The notes beneath the pieces are model-generated. The model saw only the letters and a program-made list of their open reading frames with translations. It had not been told where the DNA came from and searched no databases. A stretch of DNA of 6,288 bases from Pseudomonadota bacterium. Its GTDB lineage: Bacteria; Pseudomonadota; Gammaproteobacteria; Steroidobacterales; Steroidobacteraceae. Shown here in pieces: positions 5,809-6,288 of the stretch (positions within the stretch are counted from its first letter, which is position 1; each line of letters begins with the position of its first letter). Made by a program: the position numbers and the translations under genes. The stretch is from assembly GCA_021779875.1 (NCBI GenBank), contig JAJXZV010000210.1, positions 1 to 6,288 on the forward strand, given 5' to 3'.

Positions 5809-5814
5809 AGTGTA
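5809..5814 (-). promoter_or_regulatory. Possible -10 box of the dauA-like gene
   Basis: TACACT on the minus strand (four of six matches to TATAAT) ends seven bases before the ATG at 5801. The transcript would then start at or next to the A of the ATG and be leaderless, consistent with the missing Shine-Dalgarno. No convincing -35 is visible. Confidence 0.3.
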
Positions 5815-5835
5815 ACCCGCCGCGGCCCGCGATTT

Positions 5836-5844
5836 TGCTACGCT
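5836..5844 (+). promoter_or_regulatory. Possible extended -10 of the flavodoxin-like gene
   Basis: TGCTACGCT fits the extended -10 pattern TG-n-TAnnnT. It ends six bases before the ATG at 5851, so the expected transcription start coincides with the start codon and the mRNA would be leaderless. No -35 is recognisable, which an extended -10 can tolerate. Confidence 0.35.
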
Positions 5845-5850
5845 CAGGCG

Positions 5851-6288
5851 ATGAAGAGCCTGTTGATCGTGTATCACTCCATGACCGGCGGGACCCTGCA
5901 GCTCGCGCAGGCGGCTCTCGAGGGGGCGGGGACGGAGCCGGATCTCGTGCCGAGGCTCGTGCACGCACCGGCCGCCGGACCCGCGGACGTGCTCGAGGCG
6001 AGCGGCTACCTGTTCGCGACCCCGGAGAATCTCGCGGCGATGTCCGGTCTCATGAAGGACTTCTTCGACCGCACCTACTATGCGGCGCTCGACCGGATCG
6101 CCGGCCGACCGTACGCGACCCTGATCTGTGCGGGCAGCGATGGGCGAAGCGCGGCGGCGCAGATCGGGCGCATCGCCACGGGCTGGCGCCTGAAGGCCAT
6201 CGCCGATCCGCTGATCGTGCCCACGCAGGCGCAGGCGCCGGAGGCGATCCTCGCGCCGAAGAACATTCCGCTCATCTATCTCGAGCAC
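5851..6288 (+). CDS. Flavodoxin-fold FMN-dependent oxidoreductase (3' end outside window)
   Basis: The frame is open from the ATG at 5851 to the window end, giving 146 residues without a stop, so the C-terminus is missing. The start LLIVYHSMTGGT (4-15) is a first beta strand plus the FMN-phosphate loop of flavodoxins. TPENLAAMSGLMKDFFDRTY (57-76) is the signature of NAD(P)H-dependent FMN reductases and flavodoxin-like quinone reductases, where the TPE and SG segments contact flavin and the DFFDR helix follows. CAGSDG (93-98) is the third flavin-contacting loop. No signal peptide is seen. The substrate (quinone, nitro compound or a protein partner) cannot be told from the sequence. ATG is preferred because the upstream region has a -10-like element and no alternative start with a ribosome site. 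It is divergent from the dauA-like gene, 49 bp away, and the two may share a regulator. Confidence 0.85.
   Translation, partial: MKSLLIVYHSMTGGTLQLAQAALEGAGTEPDLVPRLVHAPAAGPADVLEASGYLFATPENLAAMSGLMKDFFDRTYYAALDRIAGRPYATLICAGSDGRSAAAQIGRIATGWRLKAIADPLIVPTQAQAPEAILAPKNIPLIYLEH

Noticed and set aside
2890..6288. Long minus-strand open frame of over 1100 codons reaching the window end
   Set aside because: Low-complexity, Arg-rich translation that runs antisense to cheY, the cheX-like gene and the flavodoxin-like gene and in another frame of the dauA-like gene; it is a composition artefact.

Overview
The window is gene-dense, very GC-rich DNA (by eye clearly above 65% G+C, with a strong G/C bias at third codon positions). 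It looks like the chromosome of a motile proteobacterium, and a gamma- or betaproteobacterium fits best. Grounds for this are the cheR-cheD-cheB order, a DauA-type oxidoreductase, and a sigma28-like promoter inside the chemotaxis cluster. I cannot name a genus. No mobile element, rRNA, tRNA, CRISPR array or other sign of recent transfer was seen.

Positions 2-4689 (plus strand) are the 3' part of a chemotaxis gene cluster. In order it holds: the C-terminus of a helical protein with a CheZ-like DxxxQ motif; CheR (receptor methyltransferase); CheD (receptor glutamine deamidase); CheB (phosphorylation-controlled methylesterase); an HDOD-domain protein; a single-domain CheY; and a small CheX/CheC-like protein. 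Spacing is tight: 13 bp, 0 bp, 12 bp and 1 bp between the first five genes, and a 4-bp ATGA overlap between cheY and the cheX-like gene. The only real gap in the cluster (about 100 bp, before cheY) holds a good sigma28 (FliA) promoter candidate and an 11-bp hairpin that would lie at the very 5' end of the transcript. This suggests that cheY-cheX form a separately boosted, late-flagellar transcription unit.

Together the genes cover receptor adaptation (CheR adds methyl groups; CheB and CheD remove them or deamidate) and signal output and termination (CheY plus candidate phosphatases). Two features stand out. First, two different types of possible CheY~P phosphatase flank the cluster (DxxxQ type and ExxN type). 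Second, the DxxxQ protein and CheD end in nearly the same short acidic-aromatic tail, AGSIELFQ and AGTVELF, which may be a shared docking peptide.

Positions 4686-5801 (minus strand) encode a DauA-like FAD amine/D-amino-acid dehydrogenase. It converges on the cheX-like gene so closely that both genes use one palindromic CTAG as their stop codon. Positions 5851-6288 (plus strand, cut by the window end) encode a flavodoxin-fold FMN oxidoreductase, divergent from the dauA-like gene. The 49-bp gap between them has a -10-like box about 7 bp before each start codon and no Shine-Dalgarno sequence on either side, which suggests leaderless transcripts.
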